Notes: a model not told the origin generated them from the sequence alone. A DNA stretch of 22,135 nt from Chlorobium sp. (GCA_028282595.1 JANQHQ010000022.1:1-22135); one strand, 5' to 3'; numbered from the stretch's first letter, positions 1 through 7,020 are shown. Numbers and translations: made by a program.

Positions 1-659
1 TCAAAGAGGCCATAGGCGTGGAAACGAACTCGACCGTCTTCAATCCGAAGTACATACAGGAGCTTCTGGAAGGAGAAGCGTCGTCAATGGAAAAATTCGC
101 CGAAACCTTCCGCAATACCTATGGCTGGAACGTCATGAAACCCGTCGCCATCGACGACCATATCTGGAACAGCTATCACGATATCTACGTAAAGGACATA
201 CTGGATCTCGACGTAAGAGAGCGATTCGAAGCGGAAAACCCCTATGCATTACAGGAAATGAGTTCCGTGATGCTCGAAACCGCCCGCAAGGGTTACTGGA
301 AAGCGTCCGAAGAGCAGTTGAAGGAACTGGCCCGACTCCACGCCGAGCTTCTGCGGGACCACGAAGCCGGGTGCAGCGGCTTTGTCTGCGACAATGCGAA
401 ACTCAGGGAGTTTATCGCATCGAAACTGAATCCCTCGCTCGCAAAAGAGTATCGGAAGGCGATCGGCAAGGCCCGGGAAGTGCAGCTCGACGCCGACAAA
501 CAGAGCGTGGTCCTGAAAAAGGAAGAGACACAAAAACAGCAAAAGAAGCAGGCCCGCCAAGAAAGCGATGAACGCAAAAACAACTACGCCTTGTGGATCG
601 TCGCAGCCGTCCTGCTTCTGCTCCTGGTCTTTTTCGTAATCAAAAAACGCGGCAGATAA
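1..659 (+). CDS. cobN: CobN/BchH-family chelatase large subunit, C-terminal part with membrane anchor (5' partial)
   Basis: The frame is open from the first bases (codons in phase with position 3, reading KEAIGVETNS), so the GTG at 18 is internal and the gene starts outside the window. The visible ~218 residues match the conserved tail of CobN-type cobaltochelatase / magnesium-chelatase H subunits: NPKYIQELLEG, a YGWNV block, DDHIWNSYHDIYV, NPYALQEM and ARKGYWKAS. That family inserts Co or Mg into tetrapyrroles in an ATP-dependent complex. Unlike ordinary CobN, the conserved part is followed by a Lys/Gln/Glu-rich, probably helical stretch and one hydrophobic segment (LWIVAAVLLLLLVFFVI) ending in KKRGR, which should tether the enzyme to the membrane with most of it in the cytoplasm. 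The next genes encode an ExbB-like channel subunit and DUF2149, so a membrane complex rather than soluble cobalamin synthesis is plausible. Family assignment is firm; substrate and role are not. Confidence 0.85.
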   Translation, partial: KEAIGVETNSTVFNPKYIQELLEGEASSMEKFAETFRNTYGWNVMKPVAIDDHIWNSYHDIYVKDILDLDVRERFEAENPYALQEMSSVMLETARKGYWKASEEQLKELARLHAELLRDHEAGCSGFVCDNAKLREFIASKLNPSLAKEYRKAIGKAREVQLDADKQSVVLKKEETQKQQKKQARQESDERKNNYALWIVAAVLLLLLVFFVIKKRGR

Positions 660-708
660 TACCGGCATCCTGAAAAAGCCTCACGATCCCAAGAATGCCG
701 GGGACGGC

Positions 709-737
709 GGACGGAGTGAAGAAACCGGAGCCCCGGC
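709..737 (+). repeat. Possible degenerate fragment of the MITE-like repeat
   Basis: Between cobN and the next gene, the stretch holding ACGGAGTGAAGAAACCGGAG closely resembles ACGGAGCGCAGAAACCGGAG inside the complete element at 6177–6327. The match covers under 30 bases with a few mismatches, and neither terminal repeat is present. If real it is a relic of the same family, again just upstream of a start codon. Confidence 0.35.
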
Positions 738-746
738 GTAGCAACC

Positions 747-1457
747 ATGGAACTGCTTTTCCAGATCATACTCCTGCTTGCGCTCGTCAAGTACAGCTCC
801 AAAGCCGCCTTTTTCAGGCATTGGGGAAGCACGGTCGCCTATGCCTGCTGTGCAGGTCTGGTGGCGATGCTTGTCTATCCGACGATCATCACGATGGAAA
901 GCAACGTTTTCGAAAAACTGCTGTCGAACCGTGAGAATGTTTCATCCGTCGCCGTACTTGTCACCATTGAAGCCATCAGCGGGATGCTGATCAGCATCGG
1001 CATGCTCGACAACCTGTTTTCGAGCAGAAAAAAGCCGCTGTTGAACCTCCTGAAGTATACTCCGGGCATTCTGATATTCGGTGCGGTCTTCTACTTCGAA
1101 CTTGCAATGTTCCGGCACTTTGCAGGCACACGCTTTCTCGACCTGGCGCTCATCAGTTCCCTTCTGCTTTCATCGGGGGTGTTCCTGGCGGCTTTCGGAA
1201 TCAGAAAACTGCTTCCGGACGATGCATCGCGGTACGAACTGATATTTTTAACCAACGTCCTGCTGCTCTGTCTTTCCGTCCTGCTCAATGCCGGCCTTGC
1301 GGATTACAACTCCGGCAGCTACCAGGCCGAGCCCGAATTCGTAAAACTGGCGATGCTTGCCGTTATCGCCGCAGCGGGTTTCGGACTCGGCTATATCCTG
1401 TTCAGATACAGAACCGCCATACAGCGTTTACGGCGGCGGTTATTCGCCGCCCGATGA
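747..1457 (+). CDS. Multi-pass membrane protein of the CobN–ExbB cluster
   Basis: A 236-residue, strongly hydrophobic protein with about seven predicted membrane segments (roughly residues 1–18, 28–50, 64–88, 104–122, 128–152, 164–184 and 200–220). It has a short charged tail, RYRTAIQRLRRRLFAAR, which by the positive-inside rule should be cytoplasmic. I do not recognise a family with confidence. Predicted transporters of the DUF2162 type occur near CobN/ExbB/DUF2149 genes in some organisms and would fit the size, but I cannot confirm that here. The start is the first ATG after the cobN stop; no strong Shine-Dalgarno sequence is visible. It lies 87 bases after cobN and 78 bases before the ExbB-like gene on the same strand, so it is probably the integral membrane partner of that set. 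Confidence 0.7.
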   Translation: MELLFQIILLLALVKYSSKAAFFRHWGSTVAYACCAGLVAMLVYPTIITMESNVFEKLLSNRENVSSVAVLVTIEAISGMLISIGMLDNLFSSRKKPLLNLLKYTPGILIFGAVFYFELAMFRHFAGTRFLDLALISSLLLSSGVFLAAFGIRKLLPDDASRYELIFLTNVLLLCLSVLLNAGLADYNSGSYQAEPEFVKLAMLAVIAAAGFGLGYILFRYRTAIQRLRRRLFAAR

Positions 1458-1535
1458 ATCGCGAATCTTGAAATACGCGGCCACGATGCGGACCATAGAC
1501 CCCTGGAAAAGCTGTAACCATTCAAACACACGTTC

Positions 1536-2159
1536 ATGGATATCATCACCAACACCCTCTACTGGCTTTCCACCGGACTTCTGGTTCCGGTAATTGTCCT
1601 GCTCCTGTTGTTCTTTCTGCGGGCACTGTTGCTTGGCGGCAGTTCTTACGGACAGTTTATCGACAGGAACAAAAACAACCAGGAAATAAAAAAGCAGCTC
1701 AGAAACCGGAAACTGGAAGAGCTGTCGGTTGAACGGTTTTCGAAAAAACAGCGCGAAAGCAACGAACTTGTTCAGACAATCATCGAAATGGTTGAAAAAG
1801 AAAACAACCGAGCCGGCCTGGACAAGTTGATAGGCGATTACGAAGTCATCGCCGACAAGGACCTCGGGAAGTCGAGAACCCTCAGCAAACTGGGGCCCAT
1901 GCTGGGGCTGATGGGCACTCTGATTCCGATGGGGCCTGCTCTGGTGGCCTTGGCTGTCGGCGATGTGGCATCGATGGCCAGCAATATGCAGGTGGCGTTC
2001 GCCACCACGGTCGTCGGTCTTTTTATCGGCGCGATCGGTTTTATCACCCTGCAGACGAAACAGCGCTGGTATGCCGACGATATGAACACCCTCGACTTCA
2101 TAGCGGATTCAATAACCGAAAGGAAGCTGAAAAGCGACCGGGAGGAGCGGAAATCATGA
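1536..2159 (+). CDS. MotA/TolQ/ExbB-type proton channel family protein
   Basis: This 207-residue protein has the ExbB/TolQ layout. There is an N-terminal membrane helix (residues ~8–34), a long charged cytoplasmic loop (~40–115), and then two closely spaced helices (~122–145 and ~150–175). The latter carry the Gly/Pro/small-residue signature GPMLGLMGTLIPMGPAL and AFATTVVGLFIGAIGF that lines the proton path in ExbB, TolQ and MotA. Such proteins form oligomers that, with an ExbD/MotB-like partner, convert proton-motive force into mechanical work. The likely partner is the DUF2149 gene, whose ATG overlaps this stop by four bases, indicating translational coupling. No TonB-like gene is in view, so what is driven is unknown; the membrane-anchored CobN-like protein upstream is the obvious candidate (inference). 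Confidence 0.85.
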   Translation: MDIITNTLYWLSTGLLVPVIVLLLLFFLRALLLGGSSYGQFIDRNKNNQEIKKQLRNRKLEELSVERFSKKQRESNELVQTIIEMVEKENNRAGLDKLIGDYEVIADKDLGKSRTLSKLGPMLGLMGTLIPMGPALVALAVGDVASMASNMQVAFATTVVGLFIGAIGFITLQTKQRWYADDMNTLDFIADSITERKLKSDREERKS

Positions 2160-2482
2160 GAAAACGACGGCTGCTGAACACCCGTGACGACTACGATCCC
2201 CTCTCGGCGCTGACCAATCTGTTCGACGTGGCTATGGTTTTCGCCGTAGCCCTGATGGTGGCCCTGGTCGCCCGCTATAACATGAGTGAACTCTTTTCGA
2301 AGGAAGATTTCACCATGGTCAAAAATCCCGGAAAACAGAACATGGAAATCATAACGAAAAAAGGCGAGAGAATCGAGACCTACAAGGCGTCCGACGAGGA
2401 AAGTCGTCCGGGGCGCAAAGGCAGACGGATAGGCTCCGCCTATCAACTCGAAAACGGCGAGATCATTTACATTCCGGACTGA
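2156..2482 (+). CDS. DUF2149 protein, ExbD/MotB-like partner of the proton channel
   Basis: A 108-residue protein of the DUF2149 family type. It has a short basic N-terminus, one membrane helix beginning NLFDVAMVFAVALMVAL (residues ~21–42), and a ~65-residue soluble domain rich in Lys, Glu and Arg ending ENGEIIYIPD. The Asp at the start of the helix (FDVAMVF) sits where ExbD and MotB carry their essential proton-binding Asp, and the single-TM-plus-soluble-domain plan is the same. It overlaps the ExbB-like gene by ATGA. Calling it a functional ExbD analogue is inference from topology and context; the family itself is uncharacterised as far as I know. Nothing after it on this strand belongs to the cluster: the next genes converge from the minus strand. 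Confidence 0.8.
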   Translation: MRKRRLLNTRDDYDPLSALTNLFDVAMVFAVALMVALVARYNMSELFSKEDFTMVKNPGKQNMEIITKKGERIETYKASDEESRPGRKGRRIGSAYQLENGEIIYIPD

Positions 2483-2506
2483 CACAAACCTGAACCCGAT
2501 GCGAAC

Positions 2507-2524
2507 GTACCGCACTATGCGGCA
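2507..2524. terminator. Weak hairpin between convergent genes
   Basis: An 8-base-pair stem with one mismatch around CCGCA-CTA-TGCGG lies between the DUF2149 stop and the end of the convergent GNAT gene. It has no T-run on either side, so it may only contribute to bidirectional termination. Confidence 0.25.
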
Positions 2525-2539
2525 CCACCACTGTTCCGC

Positions 2540-3055
2540 CTACCGGCCCCCTGCCTTGAAAGCCTCGTGAAAGGTAACCAAGCCCTCTGGAGCGTAGCCG
2601 TCGAAAGAGAGCGTAAAAAAGACCTCTGGCGGCACGCCCTCGTGCACGAGCCCCGCCGGATTATCGAATCCGAATTGCCAATAGTACTCGGGATGCCCGA
2701 CAAGACAGCAGCCTCGTCCCCCCATTTCTTTCAACCGTGAGAGCCCTTCCCGCATCAACGCCTTACCGATTCCCCGCCGCTGATACTCCGGCAAGACCGA
2801 AACAGGCCCCAGACCGAACCAGTTCGTCGTACCGTCCGTAACCGTCACGGGCGAGAACGCGATGTGACCCACCATACGGCCTTCGACCTCCGCCACGAGG
2901 GAGAGCGTCAGCGCACCCGCGGCGCGTAATGCCTCGATCACGAACTGCTCCGTATGATCGCTGACCTCCAGCGTCCTGAACGCGGCGACAGTCACGTCGG
3001 TTATCGCCTGAACATCGTCCGGCTTTTCATCTCTGATAAGAACATCGAGCTTCAT
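2540..3055 (-). CDS. GNAT family N-acetyltransferase (YhbS-like)
   Basis: A 171-residue single-domain GNAT protein. The acetyl-CoA-binding motif A is clear, VLPEYQRRGIGKALM (about residues 87–101), preceded by the β4 strand (NWFGLGPVSV) and followed by GCCLVGHPEYYWQFGF, a segment typical of the YhbS/COG3153 subgroup. This group transfers acetyl from acetyl-CoA to small molecules or proteins; substrates are mostly unknown. It is on the minus strand and converges on the CobN–ExbB cluster. The start is the ATG at 3055, giving the usual length; the Shine-Dalgarno sequence is poor. The HAD phosphatase gene lies 53 bases upstream on the same strand, so the two may be co-transcribed. Its GC content and codon use look like the GC-rich core, not the island beyond 3754. 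Confidence 0.88.
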   Translation of the reverse strand: MKLDVLIRDEKPDDVQAITDVTVAAFRTLEVSDHTEQFVIEALRAAGALTLSLVAEVEGRMVGHIAFSPVTVTDGTTNWFGLGPVSVLPEYQRRGIGKALMREGLSRLKEMGGRGCCLVGHPEYYWQFGFDNPAGLVHEGVPPEVFFTLSFDGYAPEGLVTFHEAFKAGGR

Positions 3056-3108
3056 GGTTCAAGCAGTTAGTCAAATGGTTTTCGATGCCGCCCCCTGTCC
3101 ACCCCATC

Positions 3109-3753
3109 TCATTCATGCACCAACGATACGACATGCGCAAACGAATCGATCACAAACGTTGGATTACAACTGTGAAGCTCATCCACAGAACCGTTTCCGT
3201 AGGTGACCGCACAGGTATCGACAGACGCCCGCCGCCCCATCTCGATATCATAAACGGCATCCCCCACGACCAGGCACTCATCCGCCGGAATATTCATGGA
3301 CCTCAATGCCAGCAAAACCATATCGGGAGCGGGCTTTCCCTGCTGCACATCCTGCGCTCCGGCAATAAAACAGAAACGATCGATAATCCCGAGGTGCCGC
3401 ATCATGGCCGTCAGCCCGTGCCGGCTCTTGCTCGAAGCAACCGCGAGCAGGAAATCCTGCTGTAACAGGTCCAACGTTTCTTTCACTCCCGGAAACAAAC
3501 ATGTCCGGTCGAAAGCAACCTCGTTGTAATGCTTTCTATACAGCTCGACAGCCTCTGACGCCTGCCCGGGGTCAAGACCGAGCCCCATCTCGATCGTCCT
3601 CTGCAACGGCAACCCGATACCTCGCCGGGCACTTGACCGATCAAGTCCGGAAAGTCCCAGATCCCGCGCCACGAGTCGCAGGGACTCCATAATGCTCTCC
3701 TCACTGTCAGCCAACGTCCCGTCAAAATCAAAAACAAGAAGCCTGTACTTCAT
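3109..3753 (-). CDS. HAD-superfamily hydrolase, phosphoglycolate phosphatase-like
   Basis: A 214-residue HAD enzyme with all four motifs. Motif I is DFDGT (residues ~9–13, nucleophile Asp plus acid/base Asp). Motif II is the Ser of AVASSKS (~104). Motif III is the Lys in GKPAPDM (~139). Motif IV is VVGDAVYDIEMG (~162–173). A helical cap sits between motifs I and II, as in the Gph/PgmB subgroup. These are cytoplasmic phosphatases acting on small phosphorylated metabolites such as 2-phosphoglycolate; the exact substrate cannot be read from sequence. GGGAG sits just upstream of the ATG at 3753. This is the last gene with core-like composition before the AT-richer island. Immediately upstream is a leftover of a methyltransferase start (3770–3816). 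Confidence 0.88.
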   Translation of the reverse strand: MKYRLLVFDFDGTLADSEESIMESLRLVARDLGLSGLDRSSARRGIGLPLQRTIEMGLGLDPGQASEAVELYRKHYNEVAFDRTCLFPGVKETLDLLQQDFLLAVASSKSRHGLTAMMRHLGIIDRFCFIAGAQDVQQGKPAPDMVLLALRSMNIPADECLVVGDAVYDIEMGRRASVDTCAVTYGNGSVDELHSCNPTFVIDSFAHVVSLVHE

Positions 3754-3769
3754 ACTCCCATCATTCCCC

Positions 3770-3816
3770 GGCGTAAGTTTATTTCTTCCAATTCATGAAA
3801 CACTAACATCTCCTAT
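3770..3816 (-). pseudogene. Duplicated 5' stub of the SAM-methyltransferase gene
   Basis: These 47 bases match 43 of 47 positions of the methyltransferase start region at 5105–5151. On the minus strand they encode MLVFHELEEIN before diverging and reaching a stop after a few codons. The rest of the copy is absent: HAD-gene upstream DNA follows directly. It is best read as the scar of a deletion or unequal exchange between two methyltransferase copies, and it marks the island edge. Confidence 0.6.
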
Positions 3817-3910
3817 CGTGTTAATTCACACACAAAACATAGCTCACTGACCTTTGGAGCAACAACACGACACAAAAGGTCCGGCGCATCTGCTTCTCAG
3901 CACTCTCGAA

Positions 3911-4264
3911 TCATTTCAGGATCTTTTTTGCAGCTTCGAAATCGGAAACGAAAAAAACACTGTTGCCTCTATTACACTCAACAATGAACGCATTCAGAGC
4001 ATTACTGTTATATTTTTCAAATTCTCCGACAATAGCCAGCTTCTTGTGATAATTTGAAAATTTTTGAAGCATCTCTCCTGCAATACCAGTTTCCAAATTG
4101 AAAAATTGAGGATCAAGATTTTTTTCTTTTACTATTATCCTGTCCGCTCCCTGATAATCTGCATTACCCAACAAATCCGTAGCATCCCGAACAGTGGCAA
4201 TGTTAGTTTCATTGGATACTACCGCTATTTTAGAATTTTCAATTTCAACAATCTCTATTTCCAT
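3911..4264 (-). CDS. DUF4180 domain protein
   Basis: A 117-residue protein that matches the DUF4180 pattern closely: LLGNADYQGADRIIVKEKNL, then FFNLETGIAGEMLQKFSNY, KLAIVGEF, and a C-terminal NSVFFVSDFEAAKKIL. The length is the whole family domain. The predicted fold is a small α/β protein, cytoplasmic, without signal or membrane segments. The family has no established biochemical function; members are often single-gene cargo of mobile regions and integron cassettes. It starts 28 bases after the methyltransferase stop on the same strand, so the two probably share a transcript. Codon use is AT-richer than in the flanking core genes. Confidence 0.88.
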   Translation of the reverse strand: MEIEIVEIENSKIAVVSNETNIATVRDATDLLGNADYQGADRIIVKEKNLDPQFFNLETGIAGEMLQKFSNYHKKLAIVGEFEKYNSNALNAFIVECNRGNSVFFVSDFEAAKKILK

Positions 4265-4292
4265 TGTCTTTACGTCTTATTTTGGTTTGGCG

Positions 4293-5144
4293 TCAACTCT
4301 CCTTTTTCCTCGCGACAACTGCCATGTCAGGAGAATCCGAAGAAAAAGCCGAGCCTGCGACATCAGAGTAAAACTGCAAGACTTCAAATCCGCTCTCTTC
4401 AAACTCCTCCCGCAGGGAATCCCGACTGAAATATTGTAGCCAGTTATAGACAATACGGCTTCTTTTCTCTTCAATTATCGTGTATTTATCAAGGGTTACT
4501 TTTTCCCTGTCATATTTGAATGTGTTCAGGAATCCATAATAGTTTTCAGAAGACCAAAAGTGATCGAGCTGGTTGTATTCGTATGTTGCAACTTCATCCC
4601 TGTCATTGAACACATTTAACGAATGAACATCCAGCAGAACCGATCCTCCCGGCTTCAGAAATTTGTGAAACCTGGCAAGCAGTGTTTTCCTTTGAGCAGG
4701 ACTCAATGCACAAAAATCACAAAAAATCATTGTAATAACATCGAATTTCTTTTCAGTCTCGAAATCCAGATAATTTTGTTGAAAATAGTCAATGTCCAAT
4801 CCTTTTTGATCAGCAACTTTTCTTGCGTACTGAATGGACCTTCCTGAAAAGTCTACCCCGGTAACGTCAGCATTATTCTCCGCAAACAGAGTGGTATATA
4901 ACCCCGGGCCACAACCAAAATCAGCAATACTTGTATTCACGTTTATTCCAAAATGAGACACCATCCACTTTACTGAACGAGTAATAAAATCCTTGTTTCG
5001 GGATGAAAGATCGACAGATTCGTTCAAATGGTACTCAAGCATCTTCATTGATGTATGCTCATCAGTCCATAGCTCATCCGCCGTATAAAACTGAAACGGT
5101 GCTGGGCGTGAGTTTATCTCTTCCAGTTCATGAAACACTAACAT
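4293..5144 (-). CDS. Class I SAM-dependent methyltransferase
   Basis: A 283-residue Rossmann-fold methyltransferase. Motif I is ADFGCGPGLYTTL (residues ~73–85), the SAM-ribose acidic residue is in VTGVDFS (~95–101), motif IV region is FDVITMIFCDFCALS, and post-I PGGSVLLDVHS follows. The N-terminal part (FYTADELWTDEHTSMKMLEY) is typical of a subgroup of stand-alone methyltransferases with unassigned substrates. The ATG at 5144 is in contact with AGGGG, too close for a good ribosome site; the homologous-looking stub at 3770–3816 keeps the same start, which supports it. It is flanked by a small glycine-zipper gene (35 bases upstream) and DUF4180 (28 bases downstream) in one direction, consistent with a short operon or linked cassettes. 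Confidence 0.87.
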   Translation of the reverse strand: MLVFHELEEINSRPAPFQFYTADELWTDEHTSMKMLEYHLNESVDLSSRNKDFITRSVKWMVSHFGINVNTSIADFGCGPGLYTTLFAENNADVTGVDFSGRSIQYARKVADQKGLDIDYFQQNYLDFETEKKFDVITMIFCDFCALSPAQRKTLLARFHKFLKPGGSVLLDVHSLNVFNDRDEVATYEYNQLDHFWSSENYYGFLNTFKYDREKVTLDKYTIIEEKRSRIVYNWLQYFSRDSLREEFEESGFEVLQFYSDVAGSAFSSDSPDMAVVARKKES

Positions 5145-5179
5145 CCCCTATTTACTGAAATGTGAACTTCGGGAAACAA

Positions 5180-5410
5180 CTATTTTTCACCTGATTTCGC
5201 ACGCTGATTTCTAAACGACACGCCTAAAGCAACCCCTATTGCCACGCCAATCCCAACACCGACGGATAAATCTCCCAGTGCAGCGCCGATTCCACAGCCG
5301 ATAGCGACTCCAATAGCTATTCCTCTGCCCATAGCGTATCTATGATCCATACCACCCTCTGACACGCCGTTTTTTTTCCTTACACCTTCATTTTTATTCG
5401 ACAATCCCAT
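5180..5410 (-). CDS. Small glycine-zipper membrane protein
   Basis: A 76-residue protein with a charged N-terminus and two short hydrophobic stretches built on alternating Gly and Ala/Ile/Val: GIAIGVAIGCGIGAALG (about residues 30–46) and VGVGIGVAIGVALGV (~51–65). This is the glycine-zipper pattern of small membrane-inserting proteins. There is no signal peptide. AAGGAG lies seven bases before the ATG, a good ribosome site, which supports real translation. The family is not known to me by function. It precedes the methyltransferase on the same strand. The MITE-like element at 5433 ends only 22 bases upstream of this start, so its native promoter has probably been displaced or is supplied by the element. 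Confidence 0.7.
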   Translation of the reverse strand: MGLSNKNEGVRKKNGVSEGGMDHRYAMGRGIAIGVAIGCGIGAALGDLSVGVGIGVAIGVALGVSFRNQRAKSGEK

Positions 5411-5432
5411 AAATCACTCCTTGTACAATTAA

Positions 5433-5606
5433 GGGCACCTCTATTACACTTGTCGTGAGCGACCTGAAGACAAGACGGACGGTGCCCCGATTGAATCGGG
5501 GTAAACTTCGGAACCGGAATCCCGACACGTCGGGATGAGGATTTCGATCCCGACTCGTCGGGACAACGCAGCAATTTGGACGCGTAATAAGTTTTTAGAG
5601 ATACCC
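5433..5606. mobile_element. MITE-like element, copy 1 (174 bp, degenerate right end)
   Basis: The left terminal repeat GGGCACCTCTAT is intact; the right end reads GAGATACCC where the other copies have GAGGTGCCC. Inside are three perfect small palindromes (CCCCGAT…ATCGGGG, TCCCGAC…GTCGGGA twice). No open frame for a transposase is present, so it would be mobilised in trans if at all. Its right edge abuts the truncated GNAT stub at 5607, and its left edge lies 22 bases upstream of the glycine-zipper gene. Confidence 0.7.
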
Positions 5607-5798
5607 TTATCTCGAACGTCATGAACGGGTTTGTTAACCCTGCCCATGTAAATTTCGTACAGAACCTCGAAATCTGCTAACGTCGCTTTCCGCTCCACTT
5701 CATTCTCTCCCGCTGACGTTGAAAGTAACGGGTATTCGGTAGTACCACAAGGGGTTTTTGCATTAAGACTCCACTGATTTGGGGTTCCGAACAACGTA
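5607..5798 (-). pseudogene. Truncated duplicate of the GNAT gene 5' end plus upstream DNA
   Basis: This 192-base segment repeats 6830–7020 with only about five differences. It carries the upstream region, the GTG start equivalent (5698) and the first ~30 codons of the intact GNAT gene at 6438–6920 (ADFEVLYEIYM is unchanged). One extra T in the GGGTTTGTT run shifts the frame, and the rest of the gene is replaced by the MITE-like element ending at 5606. The near identity points to a recent duplication. No functional product is expected. Confidence 0.75.
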
Positions 5799-5804
5799 CC
5801 CTAT

Positions 5805-6101
5805 TTACATCAACTCGTAGTCCATCTCACCCATAACCCAGGTCAGCCAGATAAAAAAGTTTATCAACAGCAACGTTCCCAAAACTCCGATTGGAACGCC
5901 GACAAGCAACCCTGCAAATCCATTCCACTTTTTCCATAACGTTCTTATCCATGTCATCCCAAATATGACACCACCTATGACAGAATAAAAGAAAACAATC
6001 GGACCGATTGAGCTTTCGACAAATCTATAGAGGCCGGTAATAACAACAGGAAGCCCGAAGATCACTATACTCAGCAAACTACTGATTCTTACTTCTTTCA
6101 T
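5805..6101 (-). CDS. Small integral membrane protein, unrecognised
   Basis: A 98-residue hydrophobic protein with three probable membrane helices: about residues 8–26 (LLSIVIFGLPVVITGLY), 32–52 (GPIVFFYSVIGGVIFGM) and 63–90 (GLLVGVPIGVLGTLLLINFF). A basic, Trp-containing loop (RTLWKKWNG) separates the last two. There is no signal peptide and no recognised domain. It sits alone between the GNAT stub and MITE copy 2, whose edge is 75 bases upstream of this ATG. The ribosome site is weak. Compositionally it belongs to the AT-richer island. It could be a cassette cargo gene; function unknown. Confidence 0.6.
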   Translation of the reverse strand: MKEVRISSLLSIVIFGLPVVITGLYRFVESSIGPIVFFYSVIGGVIFGMTWIRTLWKKWNGFAGLLVGVPIGVLGTLLLINFFIWLTWVMGEMDYELM

Positions 6102-6176
6102 ATCATTCGATGTTGAACATTATTTATTACTGCACCACATTTTTTTCTCAACGAACCATATGGCCGACAGCATTTA

Positions 6177-6327
6177 GGGCACCTCTATGTATTGTCATGA
6201 GCGATTCAAGTGCAAGGCGAACGGAGCGCAGAAACCGGAGTCCCGACAGGTCGGGATGAGGATTTTGATCCCGACGTGTCGGGACAACGAAGCAATTGGA
6301 GCGCGGAATAAATAAATAGAGGTGCCC
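6177..6327. mobile_element. MITE-like element, copy 2 (151 bp, intact ends)
   Basis: This is the best-preserved copy. GGGCACCTCTAT at the left and ATAGAGGTGCCC at the right form perfect inverted terminal repeats, and TTTA on both outer sides may be the target duplication. The interior has GTCATGAGCGATTCAAGTGC, then two TCCCGAC/GTCGGGA palindromes in tandem separated by GATGAGGATTTTGA. No protein is encoded. The reverse complement of copy 3 aligns along its length. Confidence 0.78.
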
Positions 6328-6437
6328 TTTATTGCCAGCCTCAACTGTCTTGCCTTTTCAGCAATGTTTGGCTTTTTAACCTGATCAACTACGTCCCCCA
6401 CTCCAATTACCATTGCTTTATCTGTACTACATGCTTG
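6328..6437 (-). other. Short coding-like remnant between GNAT and the MITE
   Basis: Downstream of the GNAT stop the minus strand stays open for about 30 codons (AMVIGVGDVVDQVKKPNIAE) in the same frame as GNAT. It then runs into the MITE, where the frame continues through the repeat without meaning. It may be the start of a small gene cut by the insertion, or chance. I do not recognise it. Confidence 0.3.
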
Positions 6438-6920
6438 TCAACCGATAATCTTGGCCATTACCAGTTCATCCAGATACTTGCCGGAGTTCGCCCGCTTCAG
6501 GAAGCACTTGAGGATTCCTTCCGTTTGAAACCCAAGGTGCTTGTAGAACCCGATCGCACGCTCGTTGTCGCAGACAACAAGGAGTTCCAGTCGTTTGACA
6601 CCATCTTTCTTAAGCCGGTCGATCACTTCCAGCATGATGCGCCGCCCCAATCCCTTACCTCTGAAATCCGGATGCATGGCGAAGCTTCCGAAATAGGCAA
6701 TATGGCTGATCCGGTGCTGTTTACGGGTGATGCGATAGGTGGATACAATCTTGCCCCCGGACTCATACACATACAGATCATCGGCTTCGAGCATTTCCCT
6801 GAAAACCGGACGAAAAGCCTCTCGGCTCATTATCTCGAACGTCATGAACGGGTTGTTAACCCTGTCCATGTAAATTTCGTACAGAACCTCGAAATCTGCT
6901 AACGTCGCCTTTCGCTCCAC
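6438..6920 (-). CDS. GNAT family N-acetyltransferase (RimI-like)
   Basis: An intact GNAT of about 160 residues. The acetyl-CoA-binding loop is PDFRGKGLGRRIM, after the β4 strand SHIAYFGSFAMH. It is followed by LELLVVCDNERAIGFYKHLGF, the N-D-A-x-x-F-Y-x-x-x-G-F pattern of RimI/RimL-type enzymes. I place the start at the GTG at 6920 (GGGAG eight bases upstream) because domain homology begins there. The longer in-frame reading from the ATG at 7016 adds ~32 residues that are simply the upstream repeat region also found at 5700–5798. The substrate could be an amino group on a protein or small molecule. A near-identical 5' end is duplicated at 5607–5798. Confidence 0.85.
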   Translation of the reverse strand: MERKATLADFEVLYEIYMDRVNNPFMTFEIMSREAFRPVFREMLEADDLYVYESGGKIVSTYRITRKQHRISHIAYFGSFAMHPDFRGKGLGRRIMLEVIDRLKKDGVKRLELLVVCDNERAIGFYKHLGFQTEGILKCFLKRANSGKYLDELVMAKIIG

Positions 6921-7004
6921 TTCATTCTCTCCCGCTGACGATGAAAGTAACGGGTATTCGGTAGTACCACAAGGGGTTTTTGCATTAAGACTCCACTGAT
7001 TTGG

Positions 7005-7020
7005 GGTTCCGAACAACGTA
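7005..7020 (-). repeat. Partial copy of the RAYT-associated end motif
   Basis: On the minus strand this reads TACGTTGTTCGGAA, matching the longer motif copies at 5785–5805 and 7111–7129 but lacking the leading TAGGG. It marks the upstream limit of the segment duplicated at 5607–5798. Confidence 0.4.

Noticed and set aside
6195..6413. Open frame of 72 codons across MITE copy 2
   Set aside because: Most of it is the repeat read as protein (similar readings occur in other copies); only the first ~28 codons are outside the element.
6921..7016. Upstream ATG extension of the GNAT gene
   Set aside because: The extra residues lie outside the GNAT domain, the same DNA is duplicated at 5699–5798 without a gene, and a GTG with a ribosome site fits the domain start.
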